7,298 nt of DNA from DAOTUL01 sp034437435 (lineage in GTDB: Bacteria > Chloroflexota > Anaerolineae > Aggregatilineales > Phototrophicaceae), in the NCBI GenBank assembly GCA_964417785.1, contig CAYQJO010000215.1:1-7298 (forward strand), read 5' to 3'. The notes beneath the pieces are model-generated. The model saw only the letters and a list, made by a program, of their open reading frames with translations. It made no database searches and was not told the DNA's origin. Of this stretch, positions 6,792-7,298 are shown piece by piece. The position numbers and the translations under genes were made by a program. Each line of letters begins with the position of its first letter. The first letter of the stretch is position 1.

Positions 6792-7012
6792 GTGTCTACC
6801 AGCTTTACTTTCGGATTCTCAGTTTACTTGATGTCTGAACGTTTGGCTACGCCATTTAAACATTGTGGAAAAATTGTGACCATTCCATATTCAGACCAAA
6901 CTATCTTTTAAATAAGTTGAATGATTAAGTTTATTTTTTCACTTTTGAACCTTTATGGTCTTTAAAATACGATAGTAATCCATAGAGAACGAAACTGATT
7001 CTCCACCAGGGA
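6792..7012. other. AT-rich intergenic region, probably carrying the nusB promoter
   Basis: No gene is supported here; the open frames are short and have no family likeness. Base composition changes sharply to AT-rich from about 6830. On the minus strand a weak candidate promoter for nusB is TGGTCA, 17 nt, TTAAAT (within about 6854-6883). Two small inverted repeats are visible: GTCTGAA (6833-6839) with TTCAGAC (6890-6896), and GTTTGG (6841-6846) with CCAAAC (6896-6901). They cannot form together. A 5-bp hairpin GAGAA/TTCTC lies near 6984-7002. Confidence 0.45.
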
Positions 7013-7042
7013 TTGAAACGGCAGCCCATTTTATGCTATCTT
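7013..7042 (+). promoter_or_regulatory. Candidate extended -10 promoter for the leader transcript
   Basis: The -35 is TTGAAA (7013-7018, 5 of 6), the spacer is 18 nt, and the -10 is TATCTT (7037-7042, 4 of 6) with an upstream TGC that makes it an extended -10. Transcription would start near 7049, about 70 nt before the short ORF. Confidence 0.5.
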
Positions 7043-7118
7043 GTACACAGTGTTCAGTAAATCGCCTGTTTTATTGAGCAAATTAACCAGCGATAAACAT
7101 TAAGAAAGGATAGGCATA

Positions 7119-7157
7119 GTGGATAACGGAATGAACATTGTGCCTGCACGCTGTTAG
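7119..7157 (+). CDS. Candidate 12-codon leader peptide
   Basis: GTG 7119 opens MDNGMNIVPARC and ends at TAG 7155-7157. The sequence AAGAAAGGA (7102-7110) places a strong ribosome binding site 8 nt before the GTG; ATG 7131 is an in-frame alternative giving an 8-residue peptide. The ORF lies between a candidate promoter and a set of alternative stems ending in a terminator, the position of an attenuator leader peptide. It has no run of one amino acid; only the Arg-Cys end stands out. Codons CCT-GC form part of a segment that can pair with stem arm 1 downstream. Translation is unproven, and ORFs this short arise by chance. Confidence 0.4.
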   Translation: MDNGMNIVPARC

Positions 7158-7262
7158 CTCGACGGTAGAACAGCCGCAGGCCCACCCAACCAACCCTGCG
7201 GAATTGTTGCCAGAATGACGACCCACTTGGACGCCGCAGGGACCGCTGCGGTCGTTTTATTT
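7142..7262 (+). promoter_or_regulatory. Candidate transcription attenuator with mutually exclusive stems
   Basis: Five complementary arms are visible: 0 = GCCTGC (7142-7147), 1 = CCGCAGGC (7174-7181), 2 = CCCTGCGG (7194-7201), 3 = CCGCAGGG (7234-7241), 4 = CTGCGG (7246-7251). Arm 0 can pair with 1 (6 bp), 1 with 2 (7 bp), 2 with 3 (8 bp), 3 with 4 (6 bp plus a G-U). Pairing 3:4 makes the terminator, pairing 2:3 prevents it, and pairing 1:2 frees arm 3. This is the logic of amino-acid operon attenuators. The controlled gene would start beyond 7298. No T-box consensus was found. Confidence 0.5.
7233..7262 (+). terminator. Rho-independent terminator (arm 3:4 of the attenuator)
   Basis: GCCGCAG (7233-7239) pairs with CTGCGGT (7246-7252) around a 6-nt loop, followed after CG by TTTTATTT (7255-7262). 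A second hairpin, GACCG/CGGTC (7241-7245/7249-7253, 3-nt loop), is a competing alternative beside the same T-run. Confidence 0.55.
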
Positions 7263-7298
7263 CAGCAGGAGCGTAACAGCGCCGCGAGCCGAAGAACC

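Noticed and set aside
7102..7262. T-box riboswitch in the leader region
   Set aside because: The GACGGTAGAACAGCCGC stretch faintly recalls the T-box, but no GGTGGNACCGCG consensus or UGGN antiterminator bulge is present.
7018..7298. A CRISPR array starting at the GGATTGAAAC motif
   Set aside because: The motif does not recur in the window and no regular spacing is visible.
6792..7298. A structured RNA gene (tRNA, SRP RNA, RNase P RNA or tmRNA)
   Set aside because: None of the conserved cores is present; the stems at the right edge are better explained as an attenuator.

Overview
The window looks like chromosomal DNA from a bacterium, most likely a member of the Chloroflexota. This is inferred from the DHH-DHHA1-CBS-CBS architecture at the left edge, the Thr/Pro-rich lipoprotein linker, the bacterial nusB and tatC genes, and frequent TTG/GTG starts. 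No rRNA or marker phylogeny is available, so the phylum call is moderate. Coding DNA is GC-rich; the stretch at about 6830-7110 is clearly AT-rich.

Left block (1-3344, minus strand). Four genes are packed head to tail and read leftwards from a divergent intergenic region at about 3345-3440: a UbiA-family prenyltransferase, a 130-residue four-helix membrane protein, a 261-residue lipoprotein, and a DHH-phosphoesterase/CBS protein that runs off the left edge. Gaps are 1 nt, a 4-nt ATGA overlap, and 7 nt, so this is very probably one operon. The first three products are membrane-associated. The fourth is probably the N-terminal part of a multidomain tRNA nucleotidyltransferase/poly(A)-polymerase-type protein.

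Middle block (3406-5271, plus strand). A well-formed promoter ends 6 nt before the best ATG of an M1-family metallopeptidase lipoprotein, which points to a leaderless transcript. A small three-helix membrane protein follows with an 8-nt overlap.

Right block (5288-6791, minus strand). nusB is followed after 6 nt by tatC (twin-arginine translocase subunit). After an ATGA overlap comes a decayed remnant of an M20-family peptidase, only about 230 nt long and broken across frames. This block converges on the M1 peptidase unit.

Right edge (6792-7298). No protein gene larger than a leader peptide is visible. The AT-rich part presumably holds the nusB promoter. Further right, on the plus strand, there is a candidate promoter, a 12-codon ORF with a good ribosome binding site, and a set of mutually exclusive GC-rich stems, the last followed by a T-rich run. 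This is the layout of a transcription attenuator for a gene that starts beyond 7298. It is the most unusual element here, together with the leaderless promoter and the M20 relic.
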